Shown here: in pieces, positions 44,633 to 53,445 of the stretch | Layout: every line of letters starts with the position of its first letter | How positions within the stretch are numbered: position 1 is the first letter of the stretch | Assembly: GCA_910586615.1 (NCBI GenBank) | Contig: CAJUJP010000018.1 | Span: 5,931 to 69,930, forward strand | Source: an uncultured Lachnospiraceae bacterium | GTDB taxonomy: Bacteria > Bacillota > Clostridia > Lachnospirales > Lachnospiraceae | Length of the DNA: 64,000 nt | Direction of reading: 5' to 3' | Notes under the pieces: model-generated | Databases searched by the model: none | Told to the model about the DNA's origin: nothing | Seen by the model: the letters and a program-made list of their open reading frames with translations, nothing else | Program-made: the position numbers and the translations under genes

Positions 44633-44702
44633 GTAAAAATCCATTTGCAAAGCAAATTTTGCATGGATTTTTACCTGTTACTGAAACGAACTGAACAGTA
44701 AC
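44633..44702. other. Two adjacent stem-loops upstream of recA
   Basis: GTAAAAATCCAT (44633-44644) and ATGGATTTTTAC (44663-44674) are perfect 12-bp arms. GTTACTG and CAGTAAC (44677-44702) form a second 7-bp stem. The first is symmetric with A/T-rich flanks and could terminate transcription on either strand, isolating recA from the gene to its right. The rest of 44703-44895 shows nothing recognisable. Confidence 0.5.
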
Positions 44703-44895
44703 ATTGTACCTATTCTAGCACTTTAAATGTCCAATAAATGACACTTCTACCCTCCTTTCTCAAATAAATCACATAAAATTGAAATAATGGAAATCACGGC
44801 GAAATGCCCGATGTGTAATAACAGATATCCATTCTTCAGATAAGAACAGCTTAACAAAAAAGCCTGTGCCATGCAAGTGTTCCACAAAAATTTTA

Positions 44896-44929
44896 CAGTT
44901 TTTCTATTTTCACGGGTAGAAAAACTGTT
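44896..44929 (-). terminator. Terminator after the hydrolase-acetyltransferase gene
   Basis: ACAGTTTTTCTA (44896-44907) and TAGAAAAACTGT (44918-44929) are perfect 12-bp arms with a 10-base loop. On the minus strand an AAAATTTTT stretch follows. It lies about 75 bases after the stop at 45003. Confidence 0.7.
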
Positions 44930-45002
44930 TTCGATTTAAAAAGTGCAGAGCAGCTTTGCCAAAGCCGCCCATGCAGACATCCGGTATTTTCTCACTTCAC
45001 TC

Positions 45003-46063
45003 TTATTCTAAACGATATTCCAGCTGACAGTCGCAGGGTTCTCTTTCCACATGCTCCTGATGGTACATCTGCGCTTCCACACATCCCATGGCCTGATAAA
45101 AAGCCTGTGTCTCCACTGCCGAATGGGCTGAAATATACAGTTTTGCGGCACCTTTCTGCCGTGCCCACATACATGCCGCCCGAAAAAGCGCCCTTCCGAT
45201 TCCTCTGCCGCGCATATCCTCAGACACATGGATGCTCGACAGGTCAAGATACTTATGCTCACCGCCGAACATTTCGGCTTCCACAGACACAAAGCCTTTT
45301 AACGACTCTTGATAAAATGCGCCGTACACAAACCCGCCTGCCGCCACTGTATTTTTAAGGCAGACCGTCAGAAAACGATAATCTTCCTCCGTCCAGTCAT
45401 CCACAAAAGGATCATCTCTGATGACCCATTCGTCCTTTTCCCTGCGGCGGCATCTGGTTACATTCTGACGGCGGATAAACCGGTCGAACAGTTTCCTGCA
45501 TATTTCTTCTTCCTCCAGCCGCCTGTAACAGATTTCATCCTCAAGATAAGCCTGTGTCTGTTTCATGACATCCTCTAAAATTCCGAGGCTTCTCCGAAGA
45601 TCTCCCTGTACCTCAAGAGAATGCCCGGCATCCTCAAATGTATGAAGTAAAAGTCCACGCTCTCCGCACATTGCCGCGATCTTCTCCGTCCGCGCCCAGG
45701 AATCCTTTGTTCCGTGAAAAACAATGCCGGGCCGGGGATCATAATCAAAAGTCTGTTCCAGCGGTGTGTAATAAATATTTCTGCATGATATCCGGTGCTT
45801 CCCGGCATAGGCACAGGCCACCGCCGTTCCAATACTTTTGGACACAAAAAGAATGTCCTCATACTGCTCCCAGACAATCTCCTCCAAAGATTTCTCCGCC
45901 TGAATCCCGGCTTCCTGAAAAGCCTCCTCAACAACTCTGCTCAAGCCTGTAAAAGACAGCCTGACTACTTTATAATCGTACTGCTCTGCAAGCCTGCCGC
46001 AAAATACAATAACGGCTTATCGCAGTGATATCCTATTCCCGGAAATAAAACAGCAATCTTCAT
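45003..46063 (-). pseudogene. Alpha/beta hydrolase-GNAT acetyltransferase fusion, frameshifted near its start
   Basis: The main open frame (45003-45944, 313 residues) has an alpha/beta-hydrolase-like half (nucleophile elbow SKSIGTAVA, His in DAGHSLEV) and a C-terminal GNAT domain (SSIHVSEDMRGRGIGRALF). Its first codon is a TTG without a ribosome site. Upstream, an ATG at 46063 with a GGATGAG site opens MKIAVLFPGIGYHCDKPLLY, then hits a stop. Adding one base near 45995-46000 joins it to GRLAEQYDYKVVRLSFTGL and the main frame, giving about 353 residues. This is a one-base deletion, either a real mutation or a sequencing error. Both domains are otherwise intact. Confidence 0.75.
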
Positions 46064-46167
46064 AATGTTCTCACTCATCCTTTGTCATAATTCTTATTTG
46101 TTCTGTCTGATTCACGGCTTCACAAAAGAATCCCGCTCTCCGGCACAAAATCGGTACGGGAAATATT

Positions 46168-47472
46168 TTAATCCCCATTTTCCTGATATAACATCTCAAT
46201 CAGGTCAAAAAAATTCTCAAAAGTCTTCCTGCAGCACAGCGGATCAAGAATCGTGATTTTTCCCGTTTTCAGACCGATCAGCGTAAAAGCCATGGCCATC
46301 CGGTGGTCTTCGTATGTCTCTACCCTACACTCCTGCACCGCTCCGGGCATGATTCTGATTCCGTCGGCTTCCGGAACTTCCCCGCACCTGATCCCCATAC
46401 GGGAAAGTTCCGTAAGGATCGCATGGATCCGGTCCGTCTCCTGAAAACGGATATGACCAACATTGCGAATGACCGTAGGTTCCTTTGCAAAAGGCGCCAG
46501 TGCCGCCATTGTCATAGTCTGATCAGAAAAATCTTTCATGGAAACATCCATGCCGGGATAATCCGCCAGACCACTGCCTGTAATTCTCACTCCCTCGGCC
46601 TCGTCGGAAAGCCCGCATCCCATATCCTGCAGAACCTTTAAAAATCTGATATCGCCCTGCAGGGAATCCATATGGACGTTCCGCACCGTCACATCCGCCT
46701 GCAGCAAGGGCGCCATCGCATAAAAATAACATGCGCCGGACACGTCCGGTTCTATTCTGTACTCTTCCTGTCCGAAATCCTTTGTATAAGGAATCTGATA
46801 ACCGTTGTCTGTTTTCACGGGTCTGATCCCGAACTGTTCCATCATGGCAAGGGTCATTTTAATGTAAGAGCCTTCCGCCCTGTCACCGGAAAGATGCACC
46901 ATCAGCCCGTTTTCCAGCAGCACCGCCGACATCAGAAGCGCACTGGCAAACTGACTGCTGATCCCTGTGTCCACCGAAACCTCCTTCAGCGACACGGCCC
47001 GGGAACGCATCACAAAGGGAAAATGGTCTTCCTCTCCAAGAAAAGTAAAGCTGACACCGGCACTTTTCAGAATATCCAGAAGGGGTTTCATGGGCCGCCT
47101 GCACATCTGGGGAGATGCCTGAAGTTCATACTCTCCGCCTGCCAGCGCCAGCATAACCGTCAGAAATCTGGCCGCCGTGCCTGCACTTCTCACGTTGACA
47201 GATGCATGGGTGTTGGGAATCCTGCCGCCCGTCCCAAGAATCGTAACATCCTTCGTCTCCTCATCTGCCTCCACCTCAAATCCCAGCTTTTCAAGACTGT
47301 CCAGAAAAGCGCGGGAATCGTCGCTGAACAAAACCCCTTTCAGCCTGCATCGCCGGGAAGATAAGGCCGCCAGCAGCAATGCCCTGTTGGTGATACTCTT
47401 GGAGCCGGGCACCTGCACTTCTATCCGTCTGTTGTTTTCCAGTTTTTTTACATAATATTGATCCATAAACAT
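46168..47472 (-). CDS. aroA: 5-enolpyruvylshikimate-3-phosphate synthase
   Basis: This 434-residue enzyme adds enolpyruvate from PEP to shikimate 3-phosphate. It has the PEP and shikimate-binding motifs VPGSKSITNRALLLAAL, VRSAGTAARFLTVMLAL, DTGISSQFASALLMSA, and the closing RFQETDRIHAI and EDHRMAMAF. The length is normal. The start at 47472 follows GAGG; an in-frame ATG two codons later is possible. It is monocistronic as far as can be seen. The active-site region around GTAARF resembles glyphosate-sensitive or intermediate enzymes, but class cannot be assigned with certainty. Confidence 0.96.
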   Translation of the reverse strand: MFMDQYYVKKLENNRRIEVQVPGSKSITNRALLLAALSSRRCRLKGVLFSDDSRAFLDSLEKLGFEVEADEETKDVTILGTGGRIPNTHASVNVRSAGTAARFLTVMLALAGGEYELQASPQMCRRPMKPLLDILKSAGVSFTFLGEEDHFPFVMRSRAVSLKEVSVDTGISSQFASALLMSAVLLENGLMVHLSGDRAEGSYIKMTLAMMEQFGIRPVKTDNGYQIPYTKDFGQEEYRIEPDVSGACYFYAMAPLLQADVTVRNVHMDSLQGDIRFLKVLQDMGCGLSDEAEGVRITGSGLADYPGMDVSMKDFSDQTMTMAALAPFAKEPTVIRNVGHIRFQETDRIHAILTELSRMGIRCGEVPEADGIRIMPGAVQECRVETYEDHRMAMAFTLIGLKTGKITILDPLCCRKTFENFFDLIEMLYQENGD

Positions 47473-47854
47473 GATATCCTCATTCTATCTTTCTTATCCT
47501 GTCCGGCGGCCTGGATCTATTACACTCCTGCATACGGGCCGGACGTATCCTTCCCATGCCCGTAATAAATCCTGGAAGCATTGAGTTCCTGTATCCGCCC
47601 CACGCTCAAAACCGCCGCAAACATTATATCACATATTTTCCGGATACAAAATATATGCGTCAACGTAATTGACAATTGATAATCCGTTATCTTTTTTTGA
47701 ACGGTCTTATAAAGAAAATTTCCGGTTAATAAAATCAGTGGCCGGATAAGATATGCCGCCTGATCAATAGCGTTTATATATTACAATATATAATCAGACT
47801 AAGTTAGGTGTTTAATTTAACCACATAAAATTTAAATAAAAGAAACCAATAATC
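47473..47854. promoter_or_regulatory. aroA promoter and leader region
   Basis: On the minus strand a TATAAT lies at 47623-47628, with a weak -35 (TTTTGT, 47646-47651) 17 bases upstream. The leader of about 140 nt is GC-rich with several short complementary stretches (GGGCATGGG, CCGGCCCG), but I could not fit it to a known riboswitch or T-box. The part from 47652 to 47854 is AT-rich and shows no gene. Confidence 0.4.
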
Positions 47855-48295
47855 TTACCATCTCTTCCCTCTGCCGGGATGCTCTTTTCCGTCTTCCTTC
47901 TGATCAGCCAGCGACTCTTTTATCTTCTCAAAAAGCTGCGTATATCTTTCTGCCGTCTCTTTCGACTCGATCTGGTTACGGTTAAAGGCAATCTCATAAT
48001 ACAGTTTCAGCATCAGAAGTTCCTTTTCCATATCATGAAGGGCTAACGTCCGGTTCCACACTTCCGCAAACGCCTCAGTTTCCCCGAACAGCAGATAATC
48101 CGTTGAAAAGTTGAGCTTCTCTTTCATCTTCTTCAAAGTACTGATCGACACATTGTTCTCTCCGTTTTCCATCTTCTTATAAAGCTGTGTCGAAATATCA
48201 AGCATTTCCGCAAACCGCTCCTGGGTTAAATTTAACCTCTTGCGCATTTCTTTCAGTCTTTTTCCGACTTCTCTTTTAGAATATATCTCGCCCAT
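47855..48295 (-). CDS. XRE-family transcriptional regulator
   Basis: This protein of about 146 residues has an N-terminal helix-turn-helix (KEMRKRLNLTQERFAEMLDISTQLYKKMENGENNVSI in sense; key turn LTQERFAEMLDIS) followed by a helical region and a charged tail (DGKEHPGRGKRW). It probably regulates itself or a distant target. The start at 48295 (MGEIYSKREVG) follows AAGG; the longer frame begins six codons earlier. No partner toxin is adjacent. The gene to the right is a Nudix-GNAT fusion on the same strand, 100 bases away. Confidence 0.85.
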   Translation of the reverse strand: MGEIYSKREVGKRLKEMRKRLNLTQERFAEMLDISTQLYKKMENGENNVSISTLKKMKEKLNFSTDYLLFGETEAFAEVWNRTLALHDMEKELLMLKLYYEIAFNRNQIESKETAERYTQLFEKIKESLADQKEDGKEHPGRGKRW

Positions 48296-48397
48296 AGACC
48301 ACACCTTCCCCAATTTAAATCATATTGTATCGGATATAGATAATCCTCTCCATATATGCATTGGGTATGCAAGGTGTATAAATTATACCCGGTAAAA

Positions 48398-49387
48398 CTA
48401 TTTTTCATCCAAAACAAAAATCTGTGACGGATACCCCTGTTCGATGCAAAGCTCACCGGGCCGGAATCCCAAAGAACGGTAAAGTGCCCGCGGCGCTGTT
48501 CCCTTCGGATCTTCCTCCCGGAAGGTGGTAACTACGATCTCCCGGCTTCTATCCAGTTCATTCAGCATAAGTCCGATCATGTCTTTTGCGATTCCACGCC
48601 GGCGGTAATCAGGATGAACCGCCATACACGCCAGCATATTATGTTTTACTGAAAAAAGCAGAATGCCGACGACCATATTCCCCCGCAGCGCACATATGGC
48701 ACTCCGGCGCTCTATGTTCTTTATAACCGTTTCTTTATAGCCGTCAAGTTCTTCTTCCGTTTCCAGTCCGGGAAAGCCATCCCTGACGATCTCCACCAGG
48801 TTCATCCACGAGGTAAGATTGTCCATGGACGCAAATCCTGTCTTTATATCGCGTTTTGAATTTCCGTGGGCACCACACATGTTCCGCACTTCAAAAAGCC
48901 TGTCCAGAAACCAGTACGGGATCATTGTACCCTGCTTCTGCATGGCAAGCACTTCTTCTCTGTCAGCCCAGCGGACTTCCTGCACCTCTTCCTCCTGCAG
49001 ACAAAGCTGTGAAAGATCCACCTCCCGCTCCAGAAGATAATAATCATCAAATCCCTCATCAAAACCAATGCTGAAATCAGCCCGCACATCTGACAGATCA
49101 AGTTTCAGCCCGATCTCTTCAAACACTTCTCTTTCCGCGGCCTGCCTGCTGTTCTCACCTTGCAGCGCGGAACCGCCCGCGGTCAGATCCCACATATTGG
49201 GCCATCCTCTTTTGAAAGGCTGCCTGTGCTGGATCAGCAGCTGGTTTCTGCTGTTAAAAATACAGACATGGACAACAATATGAAATTCTCCCTCTTTCAT
49301 CTCGTCTCCGCGTCTGTGCAATCTTCCAGTCTTTTCTCTGTCCTTCGTGTAAATATCCCAGAATTCCTCTTCTCCTGTACCTGTCAT
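48398..49387 (-). CDS. Nudix hydrolase-GNAT acetyltransferase fusion
   Basis: This 329-residue protein has a Nudix domain in the first half (about 30-150, GGSALQGENSRQAAEREVFEEIGL, IPP-isomerase-like HIVVHVCIFNS) and a GNAT domain in the second (about 190-325, MAVHPDYRRRGIAKDMIGLM). Nudix enzymes hydrolyse nucleoside diphosphate-X compounds, while GNAT enzymes transfer acetyl from acetyl-CoA. Their fusion suggests a linked substrate, which is unknown. The start at 49387 follows CGGAG. The gene is 33 bases after the FeMo-cofactor-like gene. Confidence 0.85.
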   Translation of the reverse strand: MTGTGEEEFWDIYTKDREKTGRLHRRGDEMKEGEFHIVVHVCIFNSRNQLLIQHRQPFKRGWPNMWDLTAGGSALQGENSRQAAEREVFEEIGLKLDLSDVRADFSIGFDEGFDDYYLLEREVDLSQLCLQEEEVQEVRWADREEVLAMQKQGTMIPYWFLDRLFEVRNMCGAHGNSKRDIKTGFASMDNLTSWMNLVEIVRDGFPGLETEEELDGYKETVIKNIERRSAICALRGNMVVGILLFSVKHNMLACMAVHPDYRRRGIAKDMIGLMLNELDRSREIVVTTFREEDPKGTAPRALYRSLGFRPGELCIEQGYPSQIFVLDEK

Positions 49388-49420
49388 ATTGCTTTCTCCG
49401 TTTCTGCCTGATTGCAATCG

Positions 49421-49828
49421 TCAAAACCTTTCACTGCCGGGACATCCATGTGTGTCCACGCCGCAGTAGTGTTCCTCATCATGGTGTCCATGTCTGCTAT
49501 GGTCACAATGAACATTCGCATCATAGGCAAGCGTTCCTGAAAGCAATGCATCCACCGCCTCATCCGCGCTGCCGGACACACCGCCGTAAAACCTGATCCC
49601 GGCTTCCATAAGAGCCGACTGCGCGCCCGCGCCGATCCCGCCGCAGATCAGAATATCCACATTCCATCCCGCAAGCATCCCTGCCAGCGCCCCGTGACCG
49701 TTGCCGTCCGTGCCGACCACCTGTGCGTCAGCTACTTTCCCACCCGTAATATCGTAGATTTTAAACTGTTCTGTGCGTCCGAAATGCGTAAATACGTTTC
49801 CGTCTTCATAAGTTACCGCAATTTTCAT
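49421..49828 (-). CDS. NifX/NifB-type dinitrogenase iron-molybdenum cofactor-like protein
   Basis: This 135-residue protein (MKIAVTYEDGNVFTHFGRTE) carries the NifX/NafY fold with FGRTEQFKIYDI and LICGGIGAGAQSALMEAGI. Such stand-alone proteins occur widely in anaerobes without nitrogenase and are thought to handle metal-sulfur clusters. The C-terminus is unusual, with many His and Cys (CDHSRHGHHDEEHYCG), a likely metal site. The start at 49828 follows GGAGGAAG; the longer open frame is not supported. Confidence 0.87.
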   Translation of the reverse strand: MKIAVTYEDGNVFTHFGRTEQFKIYDITGGKVADAQVVGTDGNGHGALAGMLAGWNVDILICGGIGAGAQSALMEAGIRFYGGVSGSADEAVDALLSGTLAYDANVHCDHSRHGHHDEEHYCGVDTHGCPGSERF

Positions 49829-49976
49829 ATCTTCCTCCATTCCGAAGCGCATATTGCTGAAAGATACAATCAACAGCATTTTTGACACCCCGGCACAAAT
49901 CCAAACTGAATGCCATCGCATTAAATGTAGCATAAAATGTCAGGCTCTACAAGTCAGGCACATTGCTCCGGCGCCC

Positions 49977-50245
49977 CTATTGCTCTAAAACAAGGTTTAC
50001 CAGCCTGCTGATATGGATCTGCATGATATCCAGACAGTCTGTCGGACAATTCTCCGCATTCAATATGAGCGGAAGCTCCGTGCACCCCAGAATAACAGCC
50101 TCGATTCCGTCCTGATCCCGCATCCTTGTGATAATGCTCACAAGCTCCGCCCTCGTGGAATCTTTCACAATTCCGCATTCCAGCTCTTTGGCAATTCTCT
50201 CATTAATCAGCGTCATCTCTTCCTCCGACGGGATAACATATCCGT
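49977..50245 (-). pseudogene. Aspartate/glutamate racemase remnant (C-terminal third only)
   Basis: The frame reads GYVIPSEEEMTLINERIAKE and then VILGCTELPLIL, the second catalytic Cys motif of aspartate racemases, followed by the usual C-terminus. Everything before about 50245 in this frame is unrelated sequence that continues into the upstream region of the GH16 gene. The N-terminal two thirds, with the first catalytic Cys, are therefore missing. It is a deletion remnant and no active racemase is possible. Confidence 0.75.
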
Positions 50246-50457
50246 TTTCCGGACGGCCTGAACTTCTCCTGTTCCGCAACAGGGAAATTATAACACATGA
50301 GAAATCAGACCACAATATCATCAAAATAAATACCGGTAAAGGAGCAGCGGAAAAGCTATTACAAAATGACATAAAAGTAATGGAAATGATATTTCCTTGC
50401 AGCAAAAAAATGGTATGATAATAAAATACTATGACTATTTATTCGGAGGAAAAGCAC

Positions 50458-51819
50458 ATGAAAAGTAAACTCATATCCATTGTATGCCTGCTCGGCTGTA
50501 TCGCGCTTACTTCCTGCGGCAGTGGCGGGTCGAAAGAAAATACCCCGCCCGAACTGGACGGCTATCAGCTGCTCTGGCATGACGAGTTTGACGGCAAAAC
50601 ATTAAATGAAGAAATCTGGACAAAGGAACTTAGAAACCCCGGATGGACCAACAGCGAACTGCAGGAATACACAGATTCTGAAGACAATATTTATGTGGCG
50701 GACGGCAATCTTGTGCTGAAAGCAGTCAAGACGCAGACCGATGCCGGCAAGGATTATTATACCTCGGGTAAGGTCAACTCCAAGAACAAGGCTGATTTCA
50801 TGTACGGCAAGGTCATCGTGCGCGCTAAAGTGCCCGAAGGTCAGGGGCTGTGGCCCGCCGCATGGATGATGCCCACCAGAGAAAGCTATTACGGCAACTG
50901 GCCTAAATGCGGTGAGATCGATATCATGGAGGTTCTGGGCCACGCTCCCGACACGGCATACTCCACCATCCACTACGGCGAACCCCACGGCCAGCAGCAG
51001 GGGAAGCGCGTGTTGGAAGAGGGTTCTTTTGCAGATGATTTCCATGAGTATTCCGTGGAGTGGGAACCGGGTGAAATCCGCTTCTACATTGATGAAGAAC
51101 CGGTGCTCACCTGCAATGACTGGTTCACTGCCGCGCCCGGCGGCGAGGAAAAAGAATACCCCGCTCCCTTTAACCAGACCTTCTTCGTGCAGATGAACCT
51201 GGCTGTGGGCGGCACCTGGCCGGGCAATCCCGACGAGACCACCGACTTCGACCATGCCGAATTTCTGATCGACTATGTCCGTGTCTATCAGAAAGAAAGT
51301 TATGACACAAATGTCAAGAAACCTGAAATTATAGTAAGAGAAGCCGATGAAACCGGCAACTACATTACCAACTGGGATTTCGGAGATACTTCTGTAGATC
51401 TGACAACGCCCCAGGACTGGGAATTTCTGTTAGCGGAAAACGGTAAAGGCACCGCGAAGATCTCAGATAACATGATCACAATCACCACCGAGGCAGCGGG
51501 AGATGCAGACTACTCGGTGCAGCTTGTCCACTGGGATATTCCCTTCTACAAGGGACATACCTACCGGGTCTCCTTCGACGCAAAGGCTTCCGAAGAGCGA
51601 CAGATCATTACCTCTGTGACCGCTCCCTATGCAGACTGGGTACGCTACCTTCCTGATACCAAGCTGACAGTCACGAAAGAATGGCATAGCTTCGGATTTG
51701 AATTTGACATGAAACAGCGTGACGATTTAAAAGGCAGACTGGAATTTAATCTGGGGAACTGCGGCTCCACGGCAGACGTTGACATTACAAATGTACGTGT
51801 GGAAGATGTAACGGAATAG
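50458..51819 (+). CDS. Secreted GH16 endo-beta-glucanase lipoprotein with carbohydrate-binding C-terminus
   Basis: This 453-residue protein has a lipoprotein signal with lipobox ALTSC (Cys19) after MKSKLISIVCLLGCI. The GH16 domain (about 30-280) has the catalytic GEIDIMEVLG (nucleophile and acid/base Glu around Asp), WPAAWMMP and the closing DYVRVYQK. The C-terminal 150 residues resemble a CBM4/9-type beta-sandwich (NYITNWDFGD ... DITNVRVEDV). It probably cuts laminarin- or lichenan-type beta-glucans at the cell surface. The start follows CGGAGG. It is the only rightward gene in this stretch and no transporter is adjacent. Confidence 0.9.
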   Translation: MKSKLISIVCLLGCIALTSCGSGGSKENTPPELDGYQLLWHDEFDGKTLNEEIWTKELRNPGWTNSELQEYTDSEDNIYVADGNLVLKAVKTQTDAGKDYYTSGKVNSKNKADFMYGKVIVRAKVPEGQGLWPAAWMMPTRESYYGNWPKCGEIDIMEVLGHAPDTAYSTIHYGEPHGQQQGKRVLEEGSFADDFHEYSVEWEPGEIRFYIDEEPVLTCNDWFTAAPGGEEKEYPAPFNQTFFVQMNLAVGGTWPGNPDETTDFDHAEFLIDYVRVYQKESYDTNVKKPEIIVREADETGNYITNWDFGDTSVDLTTPQDWEFLLAENGKGTAKISDNMITITTEAAGDADYSVQLVHWDIPFYKGHTYRVSFDAKASEERQIITSVTAPYADWVRYLPDTKLTVTKEWHSFGFEFDMKQRDDLKGRLEFNLGNCGSTADVDITNVRVEDVTE

Positions 51820-51836
51820 AATATGTATCACAAAAA

Positions 51837-51875
51837 GAGCCAACAAACTATGATTTCTCACAAGTTTGTTGGCTC
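51837..51875. terminator. Bidirectional terminator between GH16 and the flavin reductase gene
   Basis: GAGCCAACAAACT and AGTTTGTTGGCTC are perfect 13-bp arms with a 13-base loop. The minus strand has a T5 directly after the stem and the plus strand a T5 nine bases later, serving the two convergent genes. Confidence 0.85.
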
Positions 51876-51989
51876 TGGGCGTATTTTTCTGCCCGGCAAA
51901 TTGGGAATCCATTAGAAATATCGGGCAAACATTCTATTCGCATACAAATTATGCTCTATTGAATTAATAGTGTTTTATTTTTTGTGTCT

Positions 51990-52589
51990 CTATTCTTTGG
52001 TATTAGCCATATTTTTCATAGGTTCTCCCCATTTTCCAAGATATCTTCCATCAATGGAAGAATAGGTTTCATCGCCCGGAGCTAATACCGGAGCAGCCTG
52101 CATCAATCTTTCTGTAAAGGGAATCGTTGTATCCAGCAGTTGTTCATCCTGGGTTACATTACGGATTAAACAAAGAAAAATATCTGATCCATCTCCCATA
52201 GGGATTTCTTTTTTCACTTCCAGTTCAAAACTGACAGGGCTTTCTGCAATGGTTGGCACATCTAACACTTGTCCCCACTCTACAGTAGGCAGGCACTTCA
52301 TCTTATCAGGTGTGGTTCTGCCGCAGGTACAACCATAATAATCTGCCAAAGGCAGCAGCTGTTCAGATACGAGGTTAGCTGAAAATACACCATTTTTGCG
52401 TATCAAATCCTTGGTCTGTTTTTCCTCACCTATACAAGCCATTACCCCGAGTCCCTCTGAAGAACAATAATATCCAAACCAACAGAAAAGACCAAAATGG
52501 GGCTGCCCATCTTCCTGTTTTGTGCCATAAAGAAATAACGCTTGCGGACAGTAATCATTACCAATCTTAGTTTTTACCTTTGCCATCAT
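51990..52589 (-). CDS. Flavin reductase-like (split-barrel FMN-binding) protein
   Basis: This 199-residue protein has the Flavin_Reduct fold: FSANLVSEQLLPLADYYG, SPVSFELEVKKEI and the Ser/Thr-rich phosphate-binding region. The Cys-rich CTCGRTTPDKMKC stretch is notable. It probably binds FMN and reduces it or a bound substrate with NAD(P)H. Its start overlaps the end of the MarR gene by 23 bases, so the two form an operon and the reductase may answer to an oxidant or quinone sensed by MarR. Base composition is more AT-rich than in flanking housekeeping genes. Confidence 0.83.
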   Translation of the reverse strand: MMAKVKTKIGNDYCPQALFLYGTKQEDGQPHFGLFCWFGYYCSSEGLGVMACIGEEKQTKDLIRKNGVFSANLVSEQLLPLADYYGCTCGRTTPDKMKCLPTVEWGQVLDVPTIAESPVSFELEVKKEIPMGDGSDIFLCLIRNVTQDEQLLDTTIPFTERLMQAAPVLAPGDETYSSIDGRYLGKWGEPMKNMANTKE

Positions 52590-53055
52590 ATATATCCTTT
52601 CCTTTTTTTAATGCTTGTTCCGCTCGCTCCAAGTTGGAAACAATACGGTCAAGATACTGTTCTAATTCCTCGATTTCTACCTTTTCAAAATCCTTAAAAA
52701 ACAGGCTATTCATTTGCTGAGAGACTTGCTTGTAACGTTTCTCCAATGCACGGGCCTGGGGTGTCAGGCTAATTATGCTTTGACGCCGATCAGAAGCTGA
52801 AATTTCTCGACAGATCAAGCCCTTTTCTTCCATTCTACAAAGCATTGCAGTAAGTGTATTTTTTGCCAATCCCGTCTTTTGGGCAAGTTCCACAATAGGA
52901 ATGCCTTCGCTTTCCCATAACACATAAAGAATATTCCCTTGTGGTCCATTAAATTCATCCACACCACATGTCTGCAAAAGCCGATCAAAAACTCTCCCTT
53001 GAACCTGTTTAATACGAGAAACCAAAAAACCTGCTCGTGTTTCCAGTGATATCAC
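52567..53055 (-). CDS. MarR-family regulator paired with flavin reductase
   Basis: This protein of about 162 residues is a winged-helix regulator with the recognition part IVELAQKTGLAKNTLTAMLCRMEEKGLI and the wing SASDRRQSIISLTPQAR. Cys near residue 30 (QTCGVDEF) could be redox-active. I use a GTG start at 53055 after AAGGAAAGG; the longer frame begins at a TTG inside the repeat element. The hairpin repeat at 53074-53155 occupies the position of its promoter and leader, which is unusual. Confidence 0.85.
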   Translation of the reverse strand: MISLETRAGFLVSRIKQVQGRVFDRLLQTCGVDEFNGPQGNILYVLWESEGIPIVELAQKTGLAKNTLTAMLCRMEEKGLICREISASDRRQSIISLTPQARALEKRYKQVSQQMNSLFFKDFEKVEIEELEQYLDRIVSNLERAEQALKKGKDIYDGKGKN

Positions 53056-53073
53056 ACCTTTCCTTGTTCCACC

Positions 53074-53155
53074 GCTTCGCAAAATAACAAATCGAACAAG
53101 TTCGATTGCGAGATCCGCTTCGCGGACTCGGATAAGCGTAGAAATTTCCTATACC
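53074..53155 (+). repeat. Dispersed hairpin repeat, copy C
   Basis: It contains GCTTCGCAAAATAAC, an extra inverted stretch (ATCGAACAAGTTCGAT), the palindrome GAGATCCGCTTCGCGGACTC and the tail CGGATAAGCG-AGAAATTTCC ending CTATACC. Compensatory changes (TTCGCTTCGCGAA to TCCGCTTCGCGGA) keep the stem paired. It lies 19 bases upstream of the MarR GTG start. Confidence 0.75.
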
Positions 53156-53227
53156 ATAAAAAGGACGTCTCCTTTTCGTTGCCTTAATAGTACTATATAG
53201 AACTTTTTCTGTCAAGGTGCAGCTTTT

Positions 53228-53254
53228 AAAAAAAGGGCAATCCTAAGACCGCCC
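53228..53254 (-). terminator. Terminator downstream of the deaminase gene
   Basis: Minus-strand hairpin GGGCGGTC / GATTGCCC (two G-U pairs, 4-base loop) followed by T7, about 190 bases after the deaminase stop. The stretch between (53255-53445) has no intact gene. A short frame reading KLYAVYETTDRHYWTELAKC, broken by stops, may be a gene remnant. Confidence 0.65.
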
Positions 53255-53445
53255 ACTCTCTACACATATATCAACACATTCAACATCCATTATTTCCAGC
53301 TAATTCCTACTGGCTGCATTTTGCAAGCTCCGTCCAATAATGGCGGTCTGTTGTTTCATAGACCGCATACAGTTTCTACTTCCACACATTAAGGCACACC
53401 TACACAACAAACCTGTTATCAAACGGGGCACCGGAATTCATCATT

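Noticed and set aside
45003..45944. Treating the TTG-started 313-residue frame as the complete gene
   Set aside because: The upstream ATG with a ribosome site and a matching N-terminus in another frame shows that the gene is longer and frameshifted.
47473..47620. Possible T-box, riboswitch or leader peptide before aroA
   Set aside because: No T-box sequence, no known aptamer core, and the only short frame has no aromatic codons.
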